From VAXT01 sp963794605 (lineage in GTDB: Bacteria; Actinomycetota; Thermoleophilia; Gaiellales; Gaiellaceae), in assembly GCA_963794605.1 (NCBI GenBank), contig CAWCEN010000006.1, forward strand, positions 1 to 64,000: a stretch of DNA of 64,000 nt. Direction: 5' to 3'. Within the stretch, counting starts at the first letter, position 1; every line of letters begins with the position of its first letter. The position numbers and the translations under genes are program-made. Positions 1 through 8,643 of the stretch are shown one piece after another. The notes under the pieces were generated by a model. It had not been told where the DNA came from. It did not search any database and saw nothing but the letters and a program-made list of their open reading frames with translations.

Positions 1-141
1 GGGCCAGGTCAGGCCGACGTAGCCCGCCTCGTACATCTTCCGGCTCCACTCCCGCGAGTCGCCCGCAGGCAGGTTCTCCTGGAGCCACGCGCGAACCTCA
101 GCGCGAAATGCGGCCTCGTCGGGGCTGTCACGAAGGTCCAC
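1..141 (-). CDS. Acyl-CoA dehydrogenase, N-terminal part (cut by window edge)
   Basis: Only the first 47 codons are visible, from a GTG at 141. They hold the typical N-terminal helical pattern of acyl-CoA dehydrogenases: DEAAFRAEVRAWLQENLP followed by an AGYVGLTWP stretch that normally leads into the KEYGG turn. The family oxidises acyl-CoA to enoyl-CoA with FAD. The gene lies downstream of a thioesterase, an alcohol dehydrogenase and a hydroxy-acid oxidase on the same strand, separated from the thioesterase stop by about 70 bases, so it may belong to the same catabolic operon. The catalytic base and FAD contacts lie outside the window. Confidence 0.8.
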   Translation of the reverse strand, partial: MDLRDSPDEAAFRAEVRAWLQENLPAGDSREWSRKMYEAGYVGLTWP

Positions 142-209
142 GGCGCTTAGCCTATACGGGGTGCTACCGACGGTAACAGGCGACCTCGCGCGCGTGGTGA
201 TGCAGCTGC

Positions 210-605
210 CTAGCGTCCCTTGGCCAACTCGCCGCGGAGCGCCATGACCGTGCTCGTCGCATGCGCGATCAACCGCTCGTCGGCGTCGACGACCCGGCAC
301 TCGGTCAGCCCGACCGACTTCCCGCGCGAGATCACCTTCCCATGTGCCTGCAGCGTGCCCGTCCAGAACGGGCGCAGGAAGTTCACCTTTAGCTCGAGCG
401 TCGTGAACGACTCGCCTTCGTCGAGCGTGGAGAAGAAGGACATGCCCATCGCCGCGTCGGCGAGGTCGCAGATGATCCCGCCGTGGATCGTCCCCATCGG
501 GTTCGAGTGCTGCTCTCCGGCCTCGAGCTTCATCGTGCATTCGCCGCCGCCGGCCTCCACCAGCTCGATCCCGAGCAGCTCGGCCACGGGCGGCGGAAGC
601 CTCAC
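210..605 (-). CDS. PaaI-type hotdog thioesterase
   Basis: 131 aa. A GTG start at 605 overlaps the stop of the upstream dehydrogenase by four bases (GTGA), which fixes the start. The signature HSNPMGTIHGGIICDLADAA (about residues 33-52) is the PaaI hotdog motif, with the G-x-x-H-G-G turn and the following Asp/Ala helix. The C-terminal beta strands (LELKVNFLRPFWTG, then GLTECRVVD) also fit. It probably hydrolyses aryl- or acyl-CoA esters in the cytoplasm. The neighbours (acyl-CoA dehydrogenase, alcohol dehydrogenase) suggest acyl-CoA catabolism; the exact substrate cannot be seen. Confidence 0.85.
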   Translation of the reverse strand: MRLPPPVAELLGIELVEAGGGECTMKLEAGEQHSNPMGTIHGGIICDLADAAMGMSFFSTLDEGESFTTLELKVNFLRPFWTGTLQAHGKVISRGKSVGLTECRVVDADERLIAHATSTVMALRGELAKGR

Positions 606-1636
606 AGGACGATCACCGAGCGGATGACCTCGCCTGCCTCCATGTCCTCGAACGCCTGCACGATGTCGTCCAACGCGATCCGCTTCGTGACCATTCCTGC
701 CAGGTCGAGTCGACCGTCGAGCGCAAGCTGCGTGAGCCGCGGGAAATCCTCCGCCGGAACGTGGTCGCCGCCGTGTGAGACGAGGATTCGCAGCCGCCGG
801 CCGAACGCGTAATCCAAGGGGAGTGCCGCCTCGGCGCCGGGCTGCGGGAGACCGATGTAGACGAGCGTGCCCGCGTGGCCGAGCATCGACATGCCCTGTG
901 CGACGGTCTCGGGCCGACCCACCACGTCGAACACGAAGTCGAGCCGGTCGGCTTCCTCTGCCCCCGTGTGCGTGGCGCCGAACCGCCGCGCCGCCTCGAG
1001 TTTCCGCTCGTCGAGGTCTAATGCGTGGATCTCGGCCGCGCCGGCCAGCTGCGCACCCTGGACTACCGAGAGGCCGATGGCACCGCAGCCGATCACGCCG
1101 ACCCGCGCGCCCTCCCAGACCTCCGCTGTCTTGAGCACCGAGCAGACACCGGTCGCGACCGCGCACCCGATCAGGCAGGCCTCTTCCGCCGGGAGGTCGG
1201 CGGCCACCGGAACGAGCGCGGCGCCGGGCAGGACCGTCCGCGTCGCGAACGTCCCCGCCCCGAAGACTCCCATCAGGTCGCGGCCGTCGCGCGTGTGCAT
1301 CCGTCGTGCCGCCAGCGGCGGCGTGCGGCAGAGATGCCTCGCGCCGCGGAGGCACCAGCGGCACTCGCCGCACGGCGAGCGCCAGCCGATCACGACGCGG
1401 TCGCCCGGACGCACGTGCTCGACGCCCTCGCCGAGCACCTCGACGACGCCCGCTCCCTCGTGGCCGAGCAGCACCGGCAGCGGGTGGTTGAAGCCGGTGC
1501 GGACGACGTGCAGATCGGAGTGGCAGACCCCGGTGGCTTCGATCCGGACTCTCGCCTCGCCCGGCCCCGGCTCGTCGAGGTCGATCTCCTCGACGCCGAA
1601 CCGCTCGAGCTCGCTCAGGACGACGCCGCGATCCAT
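602..1636 (-). CDS. Zinc-dependent alcohol dehydrogenase (MDR superfamily)
   Basis: 344 aa from the ATG at 1636, which lies 22 bases inside the 3' end of the upstream hydroxy-acid oxidase. Catalytic-zinc ligands are visible at C38 (GVCHSDLH) and in GHE at residues 58-60. The structural-zinc lobe has C89, C92, C95 and C103. A Rossmann motif (GVIGCGAIGLSVV) is followed by an acidic LDLDERK, which favours NAD over NADP. The arrangement resembles class-III/mycothiol-type alcohol dehydrogenases, but the specific substrate is not determinable. It is translationally coupled to the thioesterase downstream. Confidence 0.88.
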   Translation of the reverse strand: MDRGVVLSELERFGVEEIDLDEPGPGEARVRIEATGVCHSDLHVVRTGFNHPLPVLLGHEGAGVVEVLGEGVEHVRPGDRVVIGWRSPCGECRWCLRGARHLCRTPPLAARRMHTRDGRDLMGVFGAGTFATRTVLPGAALVPVAADLPAEEACLIGCAVATGVCSVLKTAEVWEGARVGVIGCGAIGLSVVQGAQLAGAAEIHALDLDERKLEAARRFGATHTGAEEADRLDFVFDVVGRPETVAQGMSMLGHAGTLVYIGLPQPGAEAALPLDYAFGRRLRILVSHGGDHVPAEDFPRLTQLALDGRLDLAGMVTKRIALDDIVQAFEDMEAGEVIRSVIVL

Positions 1637-2769
1637 GTGGAGTCGAGGTCGGCGGCGCGAGTCCCGCCGAGCAGGGCCAGCGTCAGGTCGGTCTCGGCCA
1701 TCAGGTGCCGGATCATGGTCTCGACGCCCTCCTGGCCGCCGACGGCGAGCGCGTACGCGTACGGCCGTCCGAGCAGCACCGCGTCGGCCCCCAGCGCGAC
1801 CGCCTTGAGGACATCGGCGCCGCGCCGGATCCCGCCGTCCATCAGCACGACAGCCTCGGAGCCGACCGCCTCTCGCACATCGACGAGCGCGTCGAGCGCG
1901 GCGATGGCGCCGTCCACCTGCCGCCCGCCGTGGTTGGAGACGACGATGCCGTCGACGCCACATTCGCGCGCCCGCTGCGCATCCTCGGCAGTGAGCACGC
2001 CCTTGACGAGCAGCGGCAGCTTGGTCCGGTCGCGGAGCCACGCGAGGTCGTCCCACGTCAGGCCGAGGTTCGGAAACGTGGCCAGCATGGCCACGGCCGC
2101 GGCGAGCATGTCCTCCTCAGGCGGACGCTCGAGCCTGCTCCGGAAGACGGGGTCGGAGAAGAACTGCGCGCAGCCCTCGCCGGTCACGAACGGAAGGTAG
2201 GCCTTGCGCAGGTCGCGCGGACGCCAGCCGAGGGTCAACGTGTCCAGCGTGACGACGATCGCGCCGTAGCCGGCCGCTTCGGCCCGCTCGACGAGGCTGG
2301 CGACGACGTCACGGTCGTTCACCCAGTAGAGCTGGAACCAGCGCTGAGCCTCTCCCATCGCCTCCGCGACCGCCTCGATTGATTGCGAAGCCGCGCACGA
2401 GAGCACGATCGGCACGTCGGTCGCGGCCGCCGCCCGCGCCACTGCCAGCTCGCCCTCCGCGTGCGCGATCGAGAGCACGCCGATCGGCGCGAGCAGGAAC
2501 GGAGCAGGCGACGAGGTCCCCAACACCTCCACCGAGATGTCGCGCTCGCTGTTCCCGGTCAGCATCCGCGGCCGGAGCCGCCGCCGCTCGAACGCCTCCA
2601 GGTTCGCGCGCATGGTCGCCTCCGAGCCCGCGCCGCCCGCGATGTAGTCGAACGGGCCGGGCTCGAGCACTTCGGCGGCCCGCGTCTCCCACTCCTCCGG
2701 CGCGATGGGCCACGGCGACTCCCCCGAGACATAGATCGCGTTCTGTATCTGGCTCCCTTCAAAGCTCAT
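1615..2769 (-). CDS. FMN-dependent alpha-hydroxy-acid oxidase (lactate dehydrogenase/monooxygenase family)
   Basis: 384 aa. The full TIM-barrel family pattern is present: FDYIAGGAGSE near residue 40, PFLLAPIG, a QLYW strand, LLVKGVL with the FMN-contacting Lys, and the active-site SNHGGRQVDGAIAALDAL with its catalytic His, then DGGIRRGADVLKA. The enzyme oxidises a 2-hydroxy acid (L-lactate-like) to the 2-keto acid. The N-terminal QNAIYVSG segment resembles lactate 2-monooxygenases and supports the upstream ATG at 2769. Only 21 bases separate this start from the divergent SDR start at 2791, so promoters must overlap coding sequence or be very compact. First gene of the minus-strand operon. Confidence 0.88.
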   Translation of the reverse strand: MSFEGSQIQNAIYVSGESPWPIAPEEWETRAAEVLEPGPFDYIAGGAGSEATMRANLEAFERRRLRPRMLTGNSERDISVEVLGTSSPAPFLLAPIGVLSIAHAEGELAVARAAAATDVPIVLSCAASQSIEAVAEAMGEAQRWFQLYWVNDRDVVASLVERAEAAGYGAIVVTLDTLTLGWRPRDLRKAYLPFVTGEGCAQFFSDPVFRSRLERPPEEDMLAAAVAMLATFPNLGLTWDDLAWLRDRTKLPLLVKGVLTAEDAQRARECGVDGIVVSNHGGRQVDGAIAALDALVDVREAVGSEAVVLMDGGIRRGADVLKAVALGADAVLLGRPYAYALAVGGQEGVETMIRHLMAETDLTLALLGGTRAADLDSTWIAASS

Positions 2770-2790
2770 GCGTCGTACGATCTTCCCGTA

Positions 2791-3726
2791 ATGCCGACGC
2801 TCGAGGGGAAGGTGGCGATCGTGACCGGCGCGGGCCGCGGGATCGGCCGCGAGCACTCGCTCGCCCTCGCGCAGGCCGGCGCGAAGGTCGTCGTCAACGA
2901 CCTTGGCGGCTCGCTGGCGGGGGAAGGAACAGATGCCACGCCGGCCCAGTCGGTCGTGAACGAGATCGTCGGCGCCGGCGGCGAGGCCGTCGCGAGCTAC
3001 GACGACGTCTCGGACTTCGGCGCCGGCGAGCACATGATCCAGCGCGCGATCGACCGCTACGGCCGCCTCGACATCCTCGTCAACAACGCCGGGATCCTGC
3101 GCGACCGGATGCTCGTGAACATGACCGAGGACGAGTGGGACGCCGTGATCGCAGTCCACCTCAAGGGTCACTTCGGGCCCACCCGACACGCCGCCGCGTA
3201 CTGGCGCGAGCGGGCCAAGGCCGGGGAGACGCTGCGCGCGCGGGTGATCAACACCTCGAGCCCGTCCGGGGTCTTCGGAAACGTCGGCCAGGCGAACTAC
3301 GGCGCTGCGAAGGCTGCGATCGCCGGCTTCACGCTGATCGCCGCGCAGGAGCTGCAGCGCTACGGCGTCACGGTCAACTGCATCGCCCCGAATGCGAGAA
3401 CCCGCATGACCGAGGAGACGTTCGGCGACCTCCCGCCTCCCGAAGACGGCTTCGACCCTCTCGATCCCGCCAACATGGCGCCGCTCGTCGTCGCGCTCGC
3501 GGCCGACGACGCCCAGGACATCACCGGCCAGTGCTTCTTCGTCTGGGGCGGCTCGATCAACGTCCTGCGTCCGTGGGACGCCGGCGAGCTGTTCGCCGCT
3601 GACGGCCGCTGGGACGCCAACGAGCTGCTCTCCCAGCTTCGGGACCGCTTCCCGGAAGGCGCTGCACCGGCCGGCATGGTCGCGCAGATGGCCAGGGCCG
3701 GCGGGCGGTCGATGCGCGTTGGCTGA
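2791..3726 (+). CDS. Short-chain dehydrogenase/reductase (3-hydroxyacyl-CoA dehydrogenase-like)
   Basis: 311 aa. The NAD-binding TGAGRGIGREHSLALAQAGA opens the protein, followed by NDLGG, LVNNAGILRDRM and the YGAAKAA active site after an NTSSPSG strand, giving the Ser-Tyr-Lys triad. NDLGGS and AGILRDR resemble the hydroxyacyl-CoA dehydrogenase part of multifunctional enzyme type 2. The C-terminal extension of about 60 residues is longer than in FabG. It overlaps the next gene (acyl-CoA ligase) by 8 bases and is followed by a MaoC hydratase, which together suggests hydration, oxidation and activation of a fatty or aromatic acyl chain. Confidence 0.87.
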   Translation: MPTLEGKVAIVTGAGRGIGREHSLALAQAGAKVVVNDLGGSLAGEGTDATPAQSVVNEIVGAGGEAVASYDDVSDFGAGEHMIQRAIDRYGRLDILVNNAGILRDRMLVNMTEDEWDAVIAVHLKGHFGPTRHAAAYWRERAKAGETLRARVINTSSPSGVFGNVGQANYGAAKAAIAGFTLIAAQELQRYGVTVNCIAPNARTRMTEETFGDLPPPEDGFDPLDPANMAPLVVALAADDAQDITGQCFFVWGGSINVLRPWDAGELFAADGRWDANELLSQLRDRFPEGAAPAGMVAQMARAGGRSMRVG

Positions 3727-5191
3727 CCTGCACCTCGCCCGGGCGGCGCAGGAGTCGTTCGAGCGGCTCGGCGACTACGAGTCGCTCTGGTTCGAGGACC
3801 GCTGGCTCCGCTCGGGCGAGCTGCACGAGCGTGCCGCCCGGTTGGCGGGAGGCCTGCGCCACCTCGGCGTCGAGCCGGGAGATCGGGTCGTCGTCCTGAT
3901 GGCGAACTGTCCCGAGGTCGGCTGCGCCTACGAGGCGATCTGGCGCCTGGGCGCCGTCGTCACACCCGCGATCTTCCTGCTGCCGCCGGCCGAGCTTGCG
4001 CACATCGTCCGCGACTCCGGGGCGACGGTCGTGCTCGCGACACCAGAGCTCGTCGGGAACGCGGAGGAGGCAGCCGAGGACGTCCGTGTCTTGACGACCG
4101 ATGCCTTCTCTTCGCTGGAACAGGCCGACCCGGCGCCGATCGTCAACCGCTCCGGCTCAGATCCTGCGGCGCTCCTGTACACCGGTGGGACGACCGGGCG
4201 CGCCAAGGGGGTGCTCCTCTCCCACGAGAACCTCTGGTTCGCCGGGAAAGCCGGGCATGACGCGGGCCATGTGCCGGGCATCGTCCGGGGGCTCTCCGCC
4301 CTGCCGCTTTCGCACTCCTACGGCCTGCTCGTGACCGTCGTTGGCTTCCATGCCGTCGAGCAGCACCCGAGCGTGCTGATGCGGTGGTTCGACCCGGGCC
4401 GCTTCCTAGAGCTCGCCCAGGAGCACCGGACGCAGATCACGGCGGTCGTCCCGTCGATGCTCCAGCTGGTCTTGGCGCTCCCAGTCGAGGACTATGACCT
4501 CTCCGAGCTGCGCTACGTCGTCTCAGGGGGCGCGCCGCTGCCGCCCGAGGTCGCCGAGGCGCTCTTGCGGCGGCTGCCGCAGGTCGAGATCCGCGAGGGC
4601 TACGGCCTGACGGAGACGTCCGCGCTCGTCACGTCGTCGCCGCCCGGCCAAGCCCGGCTCGGCTCGGTCGGCAAGCCCGCTCCGGGGATCGAGGTCCGCA
4701 TCGACGGTGACGACGAGGTGGGGGAGATCTGCGTCCGCTCTCGCTGCGTCATGCTCGGCTACTGGCAAGCGCCCGAGCTGACCGCGGAAGCCATCCGCGA
4801 CGGCTGGCTCTCCACCGGCGATCTCGGTTACCTCGACGACGACGGCTACCTCTACGTCGTCGACCGCAAGAAGGATCTGATCATCCGCGGCGGCTTCAAC
4901 GTCTTCCCCCGCGACGTGGAGGAGGCGCTGCTCGAACACCCTGCGGTCGCGGCGGCCGGCGTCGTCGGCCGGCCCGACGAGGCGCACGGCGAGGAGGTCG
5001 TCGCGTTCGTCGAGCTCGGCTCGGGGCAGGAGATCGGGGCGGACGAGCTCGTCGCCTGGAGCAAGGAGCGGATCGGGGGCTACAAGTACCCGCGCGAGGT
5101 CCATCTTGTTCCATCGCTGCCGCTGACCCCCGTCGGCAAGATCGATCGCAAGGCGCTGCGCGCGCGGATTCTGGAGGAGGCAACCGCATGA
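3719..5191 (+). CDS. AMP-forming acyl-CoA synthetase
   Basis: 490 aa from a TTG that overlaps the SDR stop by 8 bases. ANL-superfamily motifs appear in order: the P-loop YTGGTTGRAKGVLLSHEN, SGGAPLPPEV, REGYGLTETS, STGDLGYLDDDGYLYVVDR, KKDLIIRGGFNVFPRDVEE and the C-terminal VGKIDRKALR with the catalytic Lys. It adenylates a carboxylic acid and then forms the CoA thioester. At 490 residues it is on the short side for long-chain ligases and fits medium-chain or aryl acids. Co-transcribed with the SDR and MaoC genes. Confidence 0.9.
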   Translation: MADLHLARAAQESFERLGDYESLWFEDRWLRSGELHERAARLAGGLRHLGVEPGDRVVVLMANCPEVGCAYEAIWRLGAVVTPAIFLLPPAELAHIVRDSGATVVLATPELVGNAEEAAEDVRVLTTDAFSSLEQADPAPIVNRSGSDPAALLYTGGTTGRAKGVLLSHENLWFAGKAGHDAGHVPGIVRGLSALPLSHSYGLLVTVVGFHAVEQHPSVLMRWFDPGRFLELAQEHRTQITAVVPSMLQLVLALPVEDYDLSELRYVVSGGAPLPPEVAEALLRRLPQVEIREGYGLTETSALVTSSPPGQARLGSVGKPAPGIEVRIDGDDEVGEICVRSRCVMLGYWQAPELTAEAIRDGWLSTGDLGYLDDDGYLYVVDRKKDLIIRGGFNVFPRDVEEALLEHPAVAAAGVVGRPDEAHGEEVVAFVELGSGQEIGADELVAWSKERIGGYKYPREVHLVPSLPLTPVGKIDRKALRARILEEATA

Positions 5192-5637
5192 CCACCAGGC
5201 TGACCCTCGCCGAGCTCGAATCCTCGACCGACCGAGACCTCGGCACGAGCGAGTGGGAGACGATCGATCAGCGCCAGATCGACCTCTTCGCCGAGGCAAC
5301 GCACGACCATCAGTGGATCCACGTCGATCCGGAGGCGGCCGCTCAGGGCCCGTTCGGCACCACCGTCGCGCACGGCTACCTGACGCTCTCGATGCTCCCG
5401 TACTTCGTCTCGCAGGTGCTGAACGTGACCGACGTGCGGATGGGGATCAACTACGGCACCGAGAAGATCCGCTTCACCGCTCCGGTGCCGGTCGGCTCCC
5501 AGGTCCGGCTCAGGGCGACGTTGCGGGACAGCGAGCGGCGCGGCGAGGGCCTGCTCTACCGCCTCGGGATCGAGGTCGAGATCAAGGACTCCGAGAAGCC
5601 CGCGCTGGTCGGCGAGGTGCTCTACCTCGTGTTCTAG
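5188..5637 (+). CDS. MaoC-like (R)-enoyl-CoA hydratase
   Basis: 149 aa. The start overlaps the ligase stop (ATGA). The hydratase-2 motif is ATHDHQWIHVDPEAA (about residues 37-51), containing the catalytic Asp and His, followed by FGTTVAHGYLTLSML. It would hydrate trans-2-enoyl-CoA, which pairs with the acyl-CoA dehydrogenase on the other strand and the SDR two genes upstream. Last gene of the plus-strand operon. Confidence 0.9.
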   Translation: MTTRLTLAELESSTDRDLGTSEWETIDQRQIDLFAEATHDHQWIHVDPEAAAQGPFGTTVAHGYLTLSMLPYFVSQVLNVTDVRMGINYGTEKIRFTAPVPVGSQVRLRATLRDSERRGEGLLYRLGIEVEIKDSEKPALVGEVLYLVF

Positions 5638-5735
5638 CCAACCCTCAACCATCCTCGACGGGGTCCAGAGCCAGGGAACCTGACCGTTCGCCCGCCGCCA
5701 CAAAGATTCCGGAAGGCAGCGAGACCCGCCGACCT

Positions 5736-5772
5736 GTCCACGGGCGTGCGGGCTCGAGTCCCGCCCGCCCAG
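5736..5772 (+). pseudogene. Possible tRNA 3'-end fragment (class II, Leu-like)
   Basis: A T-arm-like hairpin GCGGG-CTCGAGT-CCCGC (5748-5764) is preceded by a GGGCGT stretch like the variable arm of tRNA-Leu and followed by an acceptor-like CCGCCCA. The loop has C in place of the invariant first T, and no D-arm, anticodon arm or 5' acceptor strand is found upstream. It is therefore at best a remnant, comparable to the tRNA 3' halves further along. The surrounding 5638-5839 gap holds no gene. Confidence 0.35.
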
Positions 5773-5839
5773 CTTCCTGCGACGGCGTTGAACCTCCCTC
5801 GCCCCTGCATCGAGAGCGGCTGTACGCTCGGCGCGACCA

Positions 5840-8599
5840 GTGACGTCCGCGACACCAGCCGAGTTGGAAACGAGCCGCGGGGCGAGCAGGGACGCCACGG
5901 CGTGGCACGGCTTCACGGCCGACGAGGTCACCGGGCAGCTCTCCGTAGACCCCGCTGTCGGCCTCGATTCAGCCGAAGTCCAGAAACGGCTCACCCAGTA
6001 CGGGCCGAACAAGCTCGCGGAGGCGCCCAAGGAGCCGGGGTGGCACGCGTTCCTACGCCAGTACCGCGACCTGATGCAGCTCGTCCTCCTCGGCGCCGCG
6101 ATCGTGAGCATCGTCGCGCTGCAGGAGTTCTCGACCGGAATCGCGATCCTCGGCCTGACCGTCCTGAACGCCGTCCTCGGCCTCAACCAGGAGGGCAAGG
6201 CGGCCGAGAGTGTGGCCGCGCTCCAGAAGATGCTCCTCATCCGGGCGCACGTGCGGCGTGACGGAGCCGTCGCCGACATCGCGGCCGAGGAGCTCGTCCC
6301 CGGCGACATCGTCTCCTTCGAGGCGGGCGACAAGATCCCGGCCGACGGGCGCCTGCTCGTTGCCGCGACGCTCGAGATCGAAGAGGCGGCGCTGACCGGT
6401 GAGAGCACGCCGGTCCTGAAGTCCGTCGAGCCGGTGGCCGGGGACGTCGTGGCGCTCGGCGATCGGGTCGACATGGCGTACATGAACTCGACCGTCACGC
6501 GTGGTCGCGGCGAGATGGTCGTGACCGCGACGGGCATGCACACCGAGGTCGGCCAGATCTCCGGGATGCTGAGCCAGGTCGAGGAGGAGAAGACGCCGCT
6601 CACCAGGCAGCTCGATCAGCTGACCGTGCTGATCACGGTGATGGCCGCGGCGGCGCTGGCGTTCGTCGTCCTCATCGGGCTCATCCGCGGCGAGTCGTTC
6701 GACGACCTCTTCCTCGTCGGAATCAGTCTTGCGATCGCGGCCATTCCAACCGGCCTGCCCGCGGTCGTGACGACGATGCTCTCGCTCGGCACGCAGGCGC
6801 TTGCGGCGAAGGGCGCGATCGTGAAGCGCCTGCGGTCGGTGGAGACCCTCGGCTCGACGTCGGCGATCTGCTCCGACAAGACCGGGACGCTGACGCTGAA
6901 CCAGATGACCGCGCGCCAGCTGATCGTCGCGGGGCGACGCTACTCGGTAGACGGCGAGGGCTACTCGACCGACGGCAAGATCCTCCACGTCGCGGGGGAG
7001 ACGGAGACGCCCCTTGACCCGTTCCTGCTGCCGATGGCCCTCGCGAACGACGCCGCGGTTCACGACGGTGAGATCGTCGGCGATCCCACCGAGGCCGCGC
7101 TCGTCGTCCTCGCGGCGAAGGGCGGGCTCGACGTCGACGAGACCCGGCGCCTCTACCCGCGTGTGGCCGAGGTGCCTTTCGACTCCGAGTACAAGTTCAT
7201 GGCCACGTTCCACGAGCTGGACGAGGACGGAAGCACGGTCGTGCGGTGCTTCGTCAAGGGCGCGCCGGACGTGCTGCTCGCCCGCTCCTCGCATGGCCGC
7301 GACGTGGACGGCTCTGAGCTGTCGATCGACGACTACCGCGAGCGCGTGATGGCCGAGAACGACCGGCTCGCGGGTGATGGGCTGCGCGTCCTCGCCGTCG
7401 CTTCCCGGGACTTCGACCCGGCGACGTTCGACGCCGGGGCGTCGCTCGTCGACGAGGTCAAGGATCTGACGCTGCTCGCGTTGGTCGCGATCGTCGATCC
7501 ACCACGCAAGGAGGCGAGGGACGCGATCGCGGAGTGCAAAAACGCCGGGATTCGCGCGCGCATGATCACGGGGGACCACGTGACGACGGCCGGTGCGATC
7601 GCCGGCCAGCTCGGGATCGAGGGCCGCGCCCTTTCAGGCACCGAGTTCGCGGCGCTGAGCGACGCCGAGCTCGACGCGCAGGTCGAGGAGATCGGGGTCG
7701 TCGCGCGTGTCGCGCCCGAAGACAAGGTGCGCCTAGTCGAGACGCTCAAGAAAAAGGGCCATGTCGTCGCGATGACCGGGGACGGCGTCAACGACGCGCC
7801 TGCGCTCAAGCGCGCCGACATCGGGGTCGCGATGGGCATCACCGGCACGGAGGTGACGAAGGAAGCCGGGGACATGATCCTCACCGACGACAACTTCGCG
7901 ACCATCGTCGCGGCGGTCGAGGGCGGCCGGGCGATCTACGACAACCTCATGAAATACGTCCGCTTCCAAATGATCACCCTGGGCGGGTTCATCCTCCTCT
8001 TCGTCGGCGCAGGCATCTTCGACGTGGCGGGCGGGATACCGCTGACGCCTCTGCAGATCCTCTGGATCAACTTCGCGATCGACGTTCTGCTGGCGATCGG
8101 CCTCGGCTTCGACGCGGCGGCGCCCGGCCTGATGCGGCGGAAACCGCGGGACGCCGGTGCGCCGATCATCGATCGGGAGCTCGGGGTCCGGCTCGGAATC
8201 GCGGCCCTGCTCATGGCCGTACTGGCGCTGGTCGTCGTTGCCTGGGGCGAGCATCGCTACGCGCTCGAGGTTGCGACGACGATGGGGATGACGACGCTCG
8301 GCCTGATGCACATCGTCGCCGCCCTCGAGGCCCGCGAGCCCGGGGAGACGATCTTCAAGCGCTACACGATCGAGAACCGGCGTTTCGTGCAGCTCGTCGG
8401 TGCCGCGCTCGTGCTCTCGCTCCTGGTCACGACGCTCTCGCCGCTGCAGCGGATCTTCGACACCCAGGCGCTGACAGCCGCCCAGTGGGGCATCTGCCTG
8501 CTCGGGCCGCTGGTCTACCTCGGGCTCACCGAGCTCGGCAAATGGTTCAACCGGCGCTCCGGCGAGGTTCACGCCGCCCCGGCCACAGCCGCGACCTAG
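5840..8599 (+). CDS. P-type (P2-like) cation-transporting ATPase
   Basis: 919 aa from a GTG. The N-terminal cation-ATPase domain (LTQYGPNKLAEAPKE) precedes the actuator TGEST, the phosphorylation site CSDKTGTLT (D346), the nucleotide-binding KGAPDVLL and the hinge MTGDGVNDAPALKRADIGVA, with about ten membrane segments. The architecture is that of Ca2+/Mn2+-type P2 pumps. The ion-site residues differ: TM4 reads IPTGLP instead of PEGLP and TM5 lacks the SERCA Asn/Glu pair, while the Asn and Asp of TM6 are kept (NFAID). The transported ion is therefore uncertain. The gene stands alone, with gaps on both sides. Confidence 0.9.
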   Translation: MTSATPAELETSRGASRDATAWHGFTADEVTGQLSVDPAVGLDSAEVQKRLTQYGPNKLAEAPKEPGWHAFLRQYRDLMQLVLLGAAIVSIVALQEFSTGIAILGLTVLNAVLGLNQEGKAAESVAALQKMLLIRAHVRRDGAVADIAAEELVPGDIVSFEAGDKIPADGRLLVAATLEIEEAALTGESTPVLKSVEPVAGDVVALGDRVDMAYMNSTVTRGRGEMVVTATGMHTEVGQISGMLSQVEEEKTPLTRQLDQLTVLITVMAAAALAFVVLIGLIRGESFDDLFLVGISLAIAAIPTGLPAVVTTMLSLGTQALAAKGAIVKRLRSVETLGSTSAICSDKTGTLTLNQMTARQLIVAGRRYSVDGEGYSTDGKILHVAGETETPLDPFLLPMALANDAAVHDGEIVGDPTEAALVVLAAKGGLDVDETRRLYPRVAEVPFDSEYKFMATFHELDEDGSTVVRCFVKGAPDVLLARSSHGRDVDGSELSIDDYRERVMAENDRLAGDGLRVLAVASRDFDPATFDAGASLVDEVKDLTLLALVAIVDPPRKEARDAIAECKNAGIRARMITGDHVTTAGAIAGQLGIEGRALSGTEFAALSDAELDAQVEEIGVVARVAPEDKVRLVETLKKKGHVVAMTGDGVNDAPALKRADIGVAMGITGTEVTKEAGDMILTDDNFATIVAAVEGGRAIYDNLMKYVRFQMITLGGFILLFVGAGIFDVAGGIPLTPLQILWINFAIDVLLAIGLGFDAAAPGLMRRKPRDAGAPIIDRELGVRLGIAALLMAVLALVVVAWGEHRYALEVATTMGMTTLGLMHIVAALEAREPGETIFKRYTIENRRFVQLVGAALVLSLLVTTLSPLQRIFDTQALTAAQWGICLLGPLVYLGLTELGKWFNRRSGEVHAAPATAAT

Positions 8600-8643
8600 C
8601 CCTTTCCCTGCAGATTCCGGCTTTTGGTCGTAACATCTGGCTC

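Noticed and set aside
6053..7579. Long open frame antisense to the P-type ATPase (about 500 codons)
   Set aside because: It lies wholly opposite a well-conserved gene, is composed mainly of Arg/Asp/His/Gly and matches no family. Such antisense frames are usual in high-GC DNA.
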